A stretch of 64,000 nt of DNA. It comes from Diphasiastrum complanatum (Eukaryota; Streptophyta; Lycopodiopsida; Lycopodiales; Lycopodiaceae). Below the pieces are notes generated by a model. The model did no database searches, was not told the DNA's origin, and saw nothing but the letters and a program-made list of their open reading frames with translations. The position numbers and the translations under genes were made by a program. The DNA lies in assembly GCA_029204225.1 (NCBI GenBank), contig CM055097.1:4803125-4867124 (forward strand), read 5' to 3'. Positions 11,951-64,000 of the stretch are shown piece by piece; the first letter of the stretch is position 1; every line of letters starts with the position of its first letter.

Positions 11951-14819
11951 GCAATTTTGGGCAGGCTCTATGCTCATAGTGACCTTGACAGCTAGACCAG
12001 CTAGGGGGGACTATGCCCTGATCAAGCAAAAATAATAATGATAGCCCTCTCTCTGACACTTATGTTGAGTAGAATCACTTAGTCAAGTCCCTTCTCTCAT
12101 GAGTGTAAATTGCCTGCATGTGGACTTTACCGTATACTTAACATTAAGAGATCTCAAATTAATTTGGCTACAAATTAGCAAATCTTAATTCAGTACGTAA
12201 TAGAATTTATAAGTATGTCATTTTTTCCCACAAACCTTGCATACAGAACAATTGTATTTGTCTAAAATCATCCTCTCTCCGCCACTACTCATCGCATGAT
12301 AATCCTTAGACTTTCTTCTCTCTCTAGCCATGGGCTATTCTCGACCTTTCCACCTTCATTCACATCTCGGCCAACTTTATCTGTGTACCTCGCTCTCTCT
12401 CCACTGAAGATTACATCCACTCCTCTTGAACGTCTCTTGTACTCTTGTATCTTCAATATTAACGAGAAACCTCTTGAGGACATCGGTTGTAGACATTGTC
12501 AAAACCTTTCCTTCGCGGTCTTGACTGATGGGAACGTATGAGTGACAGTATATATGTACTTATTCCCAACTCCTTAAGACATTCCCTGGGTCTATCTACT
12601 ATAGAAGCTAACTTTTTAAGTTAATCATGCATTACCGTGATGCAGGCATATTCTCTTCCTAACCTCATGCCCAAGCCTTATCCAAATGGGTCTTCAAAGT
12701 TCAAAACAAATTTAGCAATATTTCTTACTCCAAAGTTTACTTTGCCACCAAAGATAAAGACTTCACCTTCTCCTAGTTCATGACAAATGGGGCATCTACG
12801 AAACATCTAAGCAATGGAAAGCTAGATCCAAGAAATAAGGAAAATCAAACTTGCTAAGTTTAATTTCTATCTCAAGGAAGTTCTTTCATTATTTTTTTAA
12901 TATGATTTCATAGACTACCTAATTGAGACCAATGAATCCTAATATTAAAAAACTTGAATCGTGATTTTTTCTTACCGATCTTTGTTGAGCCCGAGAATTC
13001 TTGCGTAATAAAATAAGTGTAGGTTTTTGAAAGTTAGCATCTTTCACAATTTTTCGAGAAATGGTTCTTGGAATAAGATGCTAGTTCCATTTGTAGACTA
13101 TGCTGCTTATAAATACTTTAAAGCAACAATAGAAAAAATGGTCAATACATGGAGTTTCATCCACATATCACAACATTGAAAGTTGAAAATTGTAGTCAAG
13201 CTTAAACTTTGAAAGCGGTACATTCTTTTGAGAAGGTTTTCTAAAACATCCACCTTTACATATTATATCTTTTTAAAGCATATTTTGATTTGACCTACAA
13301 GAGCCCAATCTTAGCAAAAAGAATAAGTTGTTACACAAACTCTCACAACGAAAGTGTCACCTTCGAAAGTTTTCTAATGTGACACCTGCACAATGAAATA
13401 TGCCTTAGAAAAAGAATAGGCCTTGATTTTGTGTGGGGTAAGGTCTATATAGAGTGATCTTAAACTAAAGCACGATAACTCTGAGGTAAACCCCAACAAA
13501 AGTCATGCATTATAAATGAGCTCATGTCCATTCAACAACATAAAAAATTAGAGCTACTAGAAAAGGGCACCAAGAAATCCAACAAGTCAAGCCTTAGACA
13601 AAAAGTCTAGTGATTAAAAGTGTGACTCTACTTTCAAAGTGGAAGCACAAGAAGTTTGAAATAGGGATGGAATGCTTGCCTAACATGTTCAACATTTTGA
13701 ACATATTTGCTTGGCAAGGAAATAACGTGAGACCACTTGCCATGGAAATAACGTGAGACCACTTTAATTGTCGTACTTTTTTTGTCTACATGAAAAGCCC
13801 ATGAACTTTGGAGCATAAGGAGTTTGTGCCTACCCATGGGCTCTCAACGTAAACCAACACATAAATAATGTGTCCAATAAATAGTCAACAAAGTTTGGAG
13901 AATAAAGGGCTTTATGCACATAAAGCCCATGGGCTCTCAATGTAAACCAACATGTAAATGACATGTCCAATAAAGAGTCAACAAAAAAATGTTGCTTGTA
14001 GCTTTTAAAAAGATAAAAAGTCCCATCTTTGGTGAATTTTATACGTTTTTGAAGCCTTGCTTGAAGACACTAAACACAAAGTTTGCTCATAATTTTTTTG
14101 TAGAGTAAAATCCTATACTGGTCAACGTCTGTGTTTTTAAAGCCTCGCCTAAGAGAGTCAATATAAATTTTTGCCTGAGATTTTTATGCAAGATATAGTC
14201 ACGTCTTAGGTGAGCTCTATGGATTTTTTGAGGCCTCCTCTTTGGGCAAAGCTTGTCAAACTTATGACTTTATCCTATACTAATAAACCTTTTGTGGATT
14301 GTCTCCAAGACAAATGAGGTGATCATGAAAATCAAGAGAGCAACTTTGTCATGAGTCACAAAAAAGAGTAAAAAGAGCTTATTTACTATTAACACACATT
14401 TTCCTAGTTGAACTAAAAAAAAAACACCACAAAACTTTTCAATAATCTCATTTTTTTAAGTTAAACTTATAACAAAAAACATATTCTAGGTGATTGTGAT
14501 ATGCAATCAGGCTATTTGCTGTAGCATGCTGAGTCGTGGGAGTGGCTATAGATTGTCATCAGACATAGCAGCGGGAATATCTACGATTGCAAACTAAAAC
14601 TACTTACAGGCCCTTGCTATGGCATAGTACAAGGTTGCTCTTGGCCAATTACGTAATGCCACATTAGTGTACCTCTCTTCTCCATTGCTACATAATTGAA
14701 GAAAATGGTCATCATGATAGCTTGATGTTATCTCAAAATCAGAAAAGAGATTTGTCATTTTTATAACATATACAAAAGAGTTTTTTTAAACCGTAAAATC
14801 AGTTTATAAATTTTTACAA
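11951..14819. other. AT-rich intergenic DNA with local duplications
   Basis: No gene is recognised. Two local duplications are visible. AAATAACGTGAGACCACTT occurs twice between about 13720 and 13765. A segment with GCCCATGGGCTCTCAA and TCCAATAAA-AGTCAACAAA occurs at about 13830-13890 and again, diverged, at about 13925-13985. Confidence 0.5.
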
Positions 14820-14829
14820 AGGAAATGGT

Positions 14830-15030
14830 GCAGCTGCGTGTTAAAAAAAATTTACGTAAAAAAAAAAGAAAAAAAAAATGTAAAAACAAAATTCACGCAA
14901 GGGAAGGGCTGGCTCCTCAGCCCTTCCGCTCGCGGAAGAATGTCCGCCCTCGGCCTCCCCCTTCGGGCGCACAATCTTCCGGGGCAGAAGGGCCTCGGAG
15001 CAGGACCTTCCCCCCATGCAATTCGTGTGA
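14830..15030. repeat. dispersed repeat, copy 2 (A-rich plus GC block)
   Basis: An A-rich start (14840-14890) is followed by a GC block with short complementary runs (GGGCTGGCTCC/TCAGCCCTTCC, CTCGCGGAAG). It contains CCTCGGAGCAGGAC followed by TTCCCCC, shared with 11700-11732. Confidence 0.5.
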
Positions 15031-15052
15031 TGAAGAAGAGTCTTTCTAATGA

Positions 15053-15185
15053 GCTTTGCACCCATCAGTTCAAGCCAAAATATAGATTTGAATTGAGTAT
15101 AAAGGTAACTAAAAAGATTATTCCCAAATGTAAAGGATAGTGTTGGCAGTTCACATTGGGAAGTCACATAGATTTTGACTTTTTA
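15053..15185. repeat. 133-bp direct repeat, copy 1
   Basis: From GCTTTGCACCCATCAG to GATTTTGACTTTTTA. It is repeated at 15482-15615 with a single one-base indel, so the duplication is recent. About 300 bp lie between the copies. Confidence 0.9.
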
Positions 15186-15230
15186 TCTTTTTAATCAGGT
15201 GACAAACGCTCTGTAACCACCCATCCATAG

Positions 15231-15455
15231 AAACAATCAGGTGACAAACGCTCTGTAACCACCCATCCATAGAGATATTGCCATCTCAGCCCCATGCACT
15301 GGAGCTATAGACCACCATCAAGCACGCTTAGGTTTCCACCTGGTTACGACATCCCATACCACCGCATCTTACCTACAACCTCGCATAGCTACATTTTTTT
15401 TGGCAAGATATCATCCTCGCCTAATCAAGTGGGAAGAGCTCTTCATTCTCTTAGT
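15231..15455. repeat. 225-bp dispersed repeat, copy upstream of FAAH
   Basis: AAACAATCAGGTGACAAACG... through ...CATTCTCTTAGTG. It recurs at 18537-18761 in intron 1 of FAAH, same orientation, with few differences. The first 40 bases (AATCAGGTGACAAACGCTCT...) are also repeated immediately upstream at about 15195-15235. The pair brackets the FAAH first exon. Confidence 0.88.
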
Positions 15456-15481
15456 GTAACGATATGCTTGGGAAACCATAT

Positions 15482-15615
15482 GCTTTGCACCCATCAGTTC
15501 AAGCCAAAATATAGATTTGAATTGAGTATAAAGGTAACTAAAAAGATTATTCCCAAATGTAAAGGATAGTGTTGGCAGTTCACATTTGGGAAGTCACATA
15601 GATTTTGACTTTTTA
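15482..15615. repeat. 134-bp direct repeat, copy 2
   Basis: Near-identical partner of 15053-15185, 429 bp downstream in the same orientation. Confidence 0.9.
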
Positions 15616-15859
15616 CAAGATGTCAATTGTAATGTGGTGTCTCAAATTCTTTATGAACCTTTTATGAGCTGTACATTACCTTTGAAAAGTTTTATTCATG
15701 ATTTCATAAAGTGTCACATGTCGCTTCCTCAAATGGTCCGCTTTACGTCTTTTTTAGAAAGCAACTCATGCACAAAGTTAAAAGTATAGTTCCCGAGGAA
15801 TGAGATTGTTTGCATGAAATCAGATGCCGTCACGACACTTTGAGCTGGTGCTCGAGAAA

Positions 15860-16130
15860 ATTGACAAAGTGTAGGAACAAAGTATAGGGATGGAACCGAC
15901 ATTATTTTTCAAAAATCGATATCATAAAAATCTTTGATGATTTTTTTATATAAACGTACATATCTTTTTACGAGTAATAGTTTTTAAAAAATCGAGAAGC
16001 TCAAAAAAGGTTTCCCGAGCACTGCTTTGCACCAATGCTTGGGAAACCATATGCCTGTATAAAAAAGCGTCAAATATTTCATGATATCGATTTTGAAAAA
16101 TAATGCTGATTTCATTCTTATACTTTCTAG
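15860..16130. repeat. imperfect inverted repeat (foldback)
   Basis: Left arm at about 15875-15955 (AAAGTATAGGGATGG... TTTTTCAAAAATCGATATCAT... TTTTTTTATATA). Right arm at about 16056-16130, which reads as its reverse complement (TATAAAAAAGCG... ATGATATCGATTTTGAAAAATAATG... CTTATACTTTC). The arms are about 75 bp with several mismatches. The left arm also resembles 11755-11825, which suggests a small non-autonomous element inserted just upstream of the FAAH promoter. Confidence 0.7.
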
Positions 16131-16146
16131 AGAGCTCCTTTGCTGC

Positions 16147-16154
16147 TGACGTCA
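16147..16154. promoter_or_regulatory. TGACGTCA palindrome, bZIP-type site
   Basis: A perfect TGACGTCA lies 613 bp upstream of the FAAH start codon. It is the consensus for TGA/bZIP factors in plants. Its position fits a FAAH promoter element, but function is not shown. Confidence 0.4.
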
Positions 16155-16389
16155 TTTGTAGGAGAGGAACAATCCTTTTTTACACCATCCAATTTATGGC
16201 TTTTAATGCTTATGTCGAAGGCGAGCATATCTTAGGTCGTCAAATGAAAGGCAAAATGAATGGCGAATAAAATAAAACAACACAAACTCGCAACTGTCAA
16301 GGACATCAATTACGAGCGCAACTGTCAAATTGCAACGCCGTGTAACCATGCGAAGAAGAAGCTTCATGGATCGAAACTCTCGCACAAAA

Positions 16390-16766
16390 CCGGAGCGCCA
16401 ATCTTCTCCTTCTCCATGCTTTTGCTGCTCCTCCCTTCCCTGCCTCCTCCTTCCCCTTTCAATCTGAGCTCCTCTTTCTCTTTCTGTCTCAGCATTTCTG
16501 ACTAAGCAGCTCCATCACCACTGGGCGCCTTCCTTGGCAGATCTCAATGCTTCAAGAATCACTGCACAATGAATGCTAGACTGCTTCTATGTGCAGCATG
16601 ATTCGTGCTTCTGCCCTGCTCTCACAATAATCCCTGTTAACTTCTGCAGACGGTCTTCACCTCCATCTAATAACAGCAGTTGAATTTCATTCAGTAAGAA
16701 CAGTTAATATCTTTCCGTGGCTTGTCGTACTTGATCTGAATTTGAGAGGTTGGGAAGGCTGTCATA
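16390..16766 (+). promoter_or_regulatory. CT-rich probable FAAH 5' leader
   Basis: A strongly pyrimidine-rich stretch (about 16400-16500) followed by mixed sequence up to the ATG at 16767 resembles a plant 5' untranslated region. It contains upstream ATGs, including one at about 16417 that opens a short Leu/Pro/Ser-rich frame; these could damp translation or lie in a 5' UTR intron. No TATA box or cap site is certain. Confidence 0.45.
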
Positions 16767-59780
<43,014 letters not shown>

Positions 59781-60142
59781 GTATAAAAGCCCAATGTCCA
59801 TGCTACTAGTAAATGCACATTTTTGAGATCTTATGTTCTTGGTGTTTTGACTTTTTCATGCTTTTTGGTGTTCTTGTGCTACTAAATAGTCACTCCCTAA
59901 TGAATCATCTTTTTGTTTATGACATATAAGCTTTTGAAATATAAGCCATGCTAATATAAAGATGTGCTAGAATTTGTGCTACCTATATCGATCTTAGCCA
60001 AACAAGAATGTTCGAACTCACAACACTACGGAATAAATTCGACTAGATAGTTTTTGCATCCAAAATGTTTTCTACCGGCATACACTTGAAAGTAAATTTT
60101 AAGAAATTGAAGATAAATAAATATGATGATTATTTGAAAGCC

Positions 60143-60150
<8 letters not shown>

Positions 60151-60236
<86 letters not shown>
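60151..60236. repeat. (GA)n microsatellite, 86 bp, at the LINE 3' end
   Basis: Pure GA tract on the plus strand. It sits at the same place in the element as 46379-46480. Confidence 0.97.
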
Positions 60237-60239
<3 letters not shown>

Positions 60240-61160
60240 AAGCTTTATTAACGTCTTTTGGGCACCCGTGGGTGCATAAGACCAAAAAGAAAATATGTAC
60301 AAGCAACAGTGGGAGCATCATCCATAGGAGGACGTGGCCGTAAAATGCTATAAACTAGCTACGAATGAAAGTAGAACAAAACAGAAGTGAAATAAGCCCA
60401 CAACCCGGGCCAGGTATAACAGAAGAACTACAGAAAAAGTACCAATGCCCACAACCTGGGCCAGGTGGAGAATAAGTACATATCAGCGAAAGTAAGTGTG
60501 AAGTGTTCACTGAGTGGACCGTACAGTGGGCCCCGATGGAGGCGAGTGCCGACTACATCTGGGCTTTTTCCGCGGTGGCACAGCGATAGGAATCTCATCA
60601 TCGGAGTCATCAGCATGTGCTCGAGTCCGAAAGAAGCCAGTGAGAAGCAGTTGTCGGGAGTCTAACCCCAGGTGATCTGGTACAGGCAGATGAGACCGAC
60701 GGAGAGTAAGCATCTCACGAACAAGAAGTCCCAAGCAACGAGCATCCGGATACGAGACAAAACTGCGAAGTGTATGCGGGCCATCGCGAAAGAGACAATA
60801 ATACCTCCCCCGTTTCTCATAATACAACGGACATCTGAGGAGGAAATGGGCTTCATCTTCCACCTCTTGCTCATTCAAATGGAGCAGAGAACACATCATT
60901 TTGGCATTCATTCACTCAAGGGCTTTCATGGATTGGGCGACATAGACGACGCTCCCAGGGGATATCCCATGCACGACCGGCCTCAATAGCAAGCTGATGA
61001 GAGGAAATGCACAACTACCCAAGACGATAGCGCAGGCCGTGTGATAGGGGCTGTGAGAGATAGAGCAAACCAGAAGGATCCAGAGAGAGGAAGTGTGTCT
61101 TGTAATAGCTCAGTCGAATACGGGAAGGTGGGAGGGAGCTCCAAGTCTGCTGCATAGCTA
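60151..61160 (-). mobile_element. LINE 3' end with (CT)n tail, minus strand
   Basis: On the minus strand a frame at 60911-60507 (134 codons) reads EDEAHFLLRCPLYYEKR, the Cys/His segment near the C-terminus of plant LINE reverse transcriptases. Upstream lies AIEAGRAWDIPWERRLC. The 3' region carries AATAAAG shortly before the (CT)n tract (60236-60151). Homologous to 46481-46970: both have GTCTTATG-NCCC-CGGG just before the tail. Confidence 0.7.
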
Positions 61161-61164
61161 CATC

Positions 61165-61500
61165 AGCAGTGAAGGAGATAATTTGGCTAAGGAGGCTGCT
61201 GCAGGATCTGCAATTCTCTCAGATCGGTCCAACAATACTCCAGTGCGACAATCAGAGCTGCATAGCTCTATCTCTGAACCCACGAACTCATAATAGAACT
61301 AAGCATATAGAATTCAATTCCATTTTCTTAGAAAGAAAGTTCAGAATAAAGATGTTGTACTAAGTTACTGTCGTACAAATAGTATGTTGGCTGATATTTT
61401 GACAAAGCCATTTTCTAGAGAAGTTATGGACTCGGCTCATTACATTCGCCATGTCCATTTACATTTACTTTACTTTATGCATAAGCAGGCTTTGGGCCCT
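61165..61500 (+). pseudogene. copia RNase H C-terminal remnant
   Basis: IWLRRLLQDL, then ILQCDNQSCIALSLNP, HNRTKHIEFNSIF and, in another frame, ADILTKPFSREV. This is the conserved end of copia RNase H (D-N-x-S, R-T-K-H-I, A-D-x-L-T-K). The frame is broken after about 61363. Confidence 0.88.
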
Positions 61501-61504
61501 TTTT

Positions 61505-61871
61505 TATTCATTATTTGACATTTAGACTATATGGTTGGCCTTGGGCCCTATTATTGACATTTAGACCATATTATTGGCCTTGGGCCCTATGATTCACTAT
61601 ATTGGTTATTTGGTCATATTACTGAGAGTGGGGGCCTTCTTGGAGGGCGCACTATTTTCCCTCTCAGTTTGGCCCTAGCCACTGGAAGCTTCCTTTTAGG
61701 GCTTCCTCTTGGCTATAAGTAGGGATTCTGTGTCATTTGTTACTTGGCTTATGATATGATCTCCTTCTTTAGTCTCTTTAAGCTTTCTCTCTCCTGCTTT
61801 CTAGGGTTAAGTCTTGCTTATGTGATGCTTTCATAGACTAAATCTAGATCAGCCGTGGCTACGTTCATAAC
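61505..61871 (+). repeat. 5' LTR of a Ty3 element (left end uncertain)
   Basis: Defined on its right by the primer site at 61873. Related pieces occur at 32861-33015 and 57497-57560. It includes a TATA-like GGCTATAAGTAGGG (about 61711) and a CT-rich start-site region, as in plant LTR promoters. Its left end merges with the copia remnant and cannot be fixed. Confidence 0.65.
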
Positions 61872-61872
61872 T

Positions 61873-61884
61873 TGGTATCAGAGC
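61873..61884 (+). promoter_or_regulatory. primer binding site, tRNA-iMet
   Basis: TGGTATCAGAGC directly after the LTR end. Confidence 0.92.
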
Positions 61885-62950
61885 ACTTTCCTGAGCATCT
61901 CCATTGAGCAGATTTCTCTCTCACAGGAGGGCGCCCATCTTCAGCTTGGATCTTCACCATTTTTCAGCCGGACCTTCAGCATTTCTCCACACTTGTCTTG
62001 CAGATTTTCACGACGGATCGGAGGAGGACAGGCGCCCACTTGCTGCCCATTTCTAGCGCCCTCTTGCTGGCTGCCTACTACTGCATTTTCAGCCTTTTTC
62101 CTCCCCTATTTTGGGCGCCCTACTGCCTCGTATTTGCTGCCCTATTGGGCGCCCTCATGCTTGCTGACCAGCGCCCTACTGCTCCTTCCTTTGCTGAAAA
62201 TTTCTGCTTTTTGCTGCCCCTATTCGCCACCTTCCATCAGCCACTCCTAGCGCCCTACCAACCCATCTTTTTGATCCAATTTTTTTTTGCCGTTTACTAC
62301 CTCTCTTGGATGCCCACACTCCACCATAGCTGGCGCCCTACATCCGCCTCAATTTCAGCTCACCCTCCTACACTGCTGTCTGTGTTCGCAACCCTACCCA
62401 TATCCGCCTCAATTTCAGCTCACCCTCCTGCACTGCTGTCTGTGTTCGCAACCCTACCCCGGACAATACAAACACGCCTAGATGGTTAGAAAGCCACTCC
62501 CACCCAACTTCATCGCGCATCGGGATTGCTCCCCGTCTTTATCGCAAACTTTTTTTTACCCTTGAAGGGCGATCTCTGATTTTTCAGCCTTGTTTCCTCG
62601 CTGCCCATACCTCCTTTTTGTTATCACTTCCTTTCCTTGGCTGCTCCCTTTCCAGCCCCATAGTCCATTATTGTTTCCCATACTTTTACCCACCGTTTAC
62701 TCCACGTTGTCGGGCTCTTAGCATCTTTTTTGGAGGCTGCCCGGTACCTCGACATATCGCCGCTATTTTTCAGCTCACTTCCGGTTGCGGTTACGAGGTA
62801 TTTCTTACTTAGTTGTCCTTTCCGTTCATCTTACATCGCGAGTTCTATTGTGTCTTTTCATTGGCGTGCCTGTTATGACGACTTATGTCCTCTCCTTCAG
62901 TTCGTCTAATTGTTTAGCACATTTCTTTTCTCGCTTACTTTTTCTTCCTC
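61885..62950 (+). other. long untranslated leader of the Ty3 element
   Basis: About 1.07 kb, C/T-rich, between the primer site and the gag ATG. It contains an exact 60-bp-period duplication at 62342-62460 (CCGCCTCAATTTCAGCTCAC..., twice) and many GCGCCC words. Long open frames here (up to 163 codons) have Pro/Ser/Leu-rich composition and look like chance frames. Confidence 0.7.
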
Positions 62951-64000
62951 ATGGCTAGCTCACCCACTACACCTGCGAGTCATTCCGGACCTTTAGATGA
63001 ATAGTTTGCTGATATGCGTGACTCTCTTACTCTCCTCAGTAGTCGTTTCGACCAAATGATGACCGGTGTTACCACTCTACAGACCGGCTTTGCCACTATG
63101 CAGTCACAGATTGATTCCTTACAGCCACATGGACCTGGCAAAGCCCCTGTTCATTCATCATTTGAGTCTCCATTTGGACTTCCATCCTCGTCTACTTCCT
63201 TTGGCGGTGGGCCTCATTTTCCACCTAACCCACCACCCGGTTTTCCACGTCCTACAGCTCCTGAGTCACATTTTCCACGACATCTAGCTCCTGAGCCACA
63301 TTTTGCTCGAGATTTTCGTGATCGGGTACAGCTTGCCACCTATTCTGGTTCCTCTGACGGGAACTTGTTAGAGAATCGGTTTGCAAAGCTTGATACTTAT
63401 TTTCAGATTTACCCTAAGACTGATCCTCAGAAGATCCAGTTACATTTAGATGGACGTGCTGCCACTTGGTGGCGGGTCTACCGACTTGACCCTGATCGGG
63501 ACGGTCTCCAGTTATGGCCTACCTTTCGTCGTGATCTTCGTCATGCTATGATTGACCCTCAATGGCTGAGCCGCCAGCGTGATATATTCCGTAGTCTTAC
63601 TCAGACTGGTGATCTTTCTTCCTATACAGATCAGTTTATGGACCTTTCCTACCTCTTTACAAATCTTCAGCCCACCGAGCTTATTTCCTCGCTACATTGT
63701 TGGACTTCGTGGTGCTCTACGATACGATGTCTCTTCTTTCCGTCCACCCCACACTTGTTGAGGCCACGTCCCTTGCTAGTACTTTACAGCATAAGTACCG
63801 TGATCCTGCTCCCTTTCGCTTTTCTCGACCCTGTCCATCTCTTTCACCTCTACCATCTCCGGCCCCATCTGCCCCATCCATTGTCGTCCCAACCTCTTTC
63901 TCTTACTTCTCCCGCTCCTCGCCCTCCGCCTCCTCATCCTGCTTTTGTCCGACGTTACACGTCTGCAGAGTTCGCTGACATTCAGCAGAAGCATCTTTGC
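62951..64000 (+). pseudogene. Ty3/gypsy gag, broken, runs off the window
   Basis: ATG at 62951 (MASSPTTPASHSG...), with a TAG at codon 18 (63002-63004). The same frame then continues with a Pro-rich N-terminal part and a Retrotrans_gag domain at about 63330-63680 (LATYSGSSDGN... GRAATWWRVY... QTGDLSSYTDQFM). Frame shifts occur near 63690 and 63755 before the basic C-terminal part. The rest of the element lies beyond the window. Confidence 0.85.

Noticed and set aside
14841-15167. 108-codon minus frame over the GC block
   Set aside because: A Phe tail from the A-run and a high-GC chance frame; no family resemblance.
61998-62489. 163-codon frame in the Ty3 leader
   Set aside because: It lies between the primer site and gag, includes the 60-bp duplication, and is Pro/Ser/Leu-rich without motifs.
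59781-64000. remaining FAAH exons
   Set aside because: I searched for the PTTG-type and C-terminal FAAH motifs and found only LINE, copia and Ty3 sequence; the exons must lie beyond 64000.

Overview
The window is nuclear DNA of a land plant with a large, transposon-rich genome. It has plant-type split exons with GT/AG introns, Ty3/gypsy chromoviruses primed by initiator tRNA-Met, Ty1/copia remnants, LINE remnants and long (CT/GA)n microsatellites. The very long introns would suit a fern or a gymnosperm, but the sequence alone does not fix the species. There are no prokaryotic operons, CRISPR arrays or rRNA genes.

The one well-supported host gene is a plant fatty acid amide hydrolase (FAAH, amidase-signature serine hydrolase) on the + strand. 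I assembled 15 exons from the start codon at 16767 to 59780. All junctions follow the GT/AG rule, the phases agree, and the joined frame is open for 523 codons plus 2 nt. The Lys / cis-Ser / Ser triad falls at residues 234, 310 and 334. Its spacing (76 and 24) matches, as I recall it, Arabidopsis FAAH (K205, S281, S305). The last exons, about 100 residues including the C-terminal part of the fold, lie beyond the right edge. The gene therefore spans more than 43 kb for about 1.6 kb of visible coding sequence; the rest is introns full of mobile-element debris.

Left flank (1-16.4 kb): a SWIM-zinc-finger gene remnant is split by a full-length 6.4-kb chromovirus (824-7249). That element has 1.08-kb LTRs, a PBS, a polypurine tract, a chromodomain and a CTGGA target duplication. 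AT-rich intergenic DNA, a GC-rich block ending in (CT)n, and several dispersed or inverted repeats follow, up to the FAAH promoter and CT-rich leader.

Introns: intron 1 (8.4 kb) holds a perfect hairpin, duplicated segments and an internally deleted chromovirus. Intron 2 holds a copia element whose protease-to-linker block is inverted relative to its gag and RT. Intron 7 holds a minus-strand RT fragment, CT/GC microsatellites and CGTTCCGGAACG palindromes. Intron 8 holds a copia RT remnant and low-complexity DNA. Intron 13 holds a LINE remnant (APE endonuclease plus 3' end with a (CT)n tail). Intron 14 (10.6 kb) holds a three-fold 1.1-1.2-kb tandem array derived from a Ty3 element. Intron 15, open at the edge, holds a second LINE 3' end, a copia RNase H remnant, and an LTR, PBS and gag of another Ty3 element. 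I did not find an unknown multigene system; the main points of interest are the gene architecture and several unusual transposon structures.
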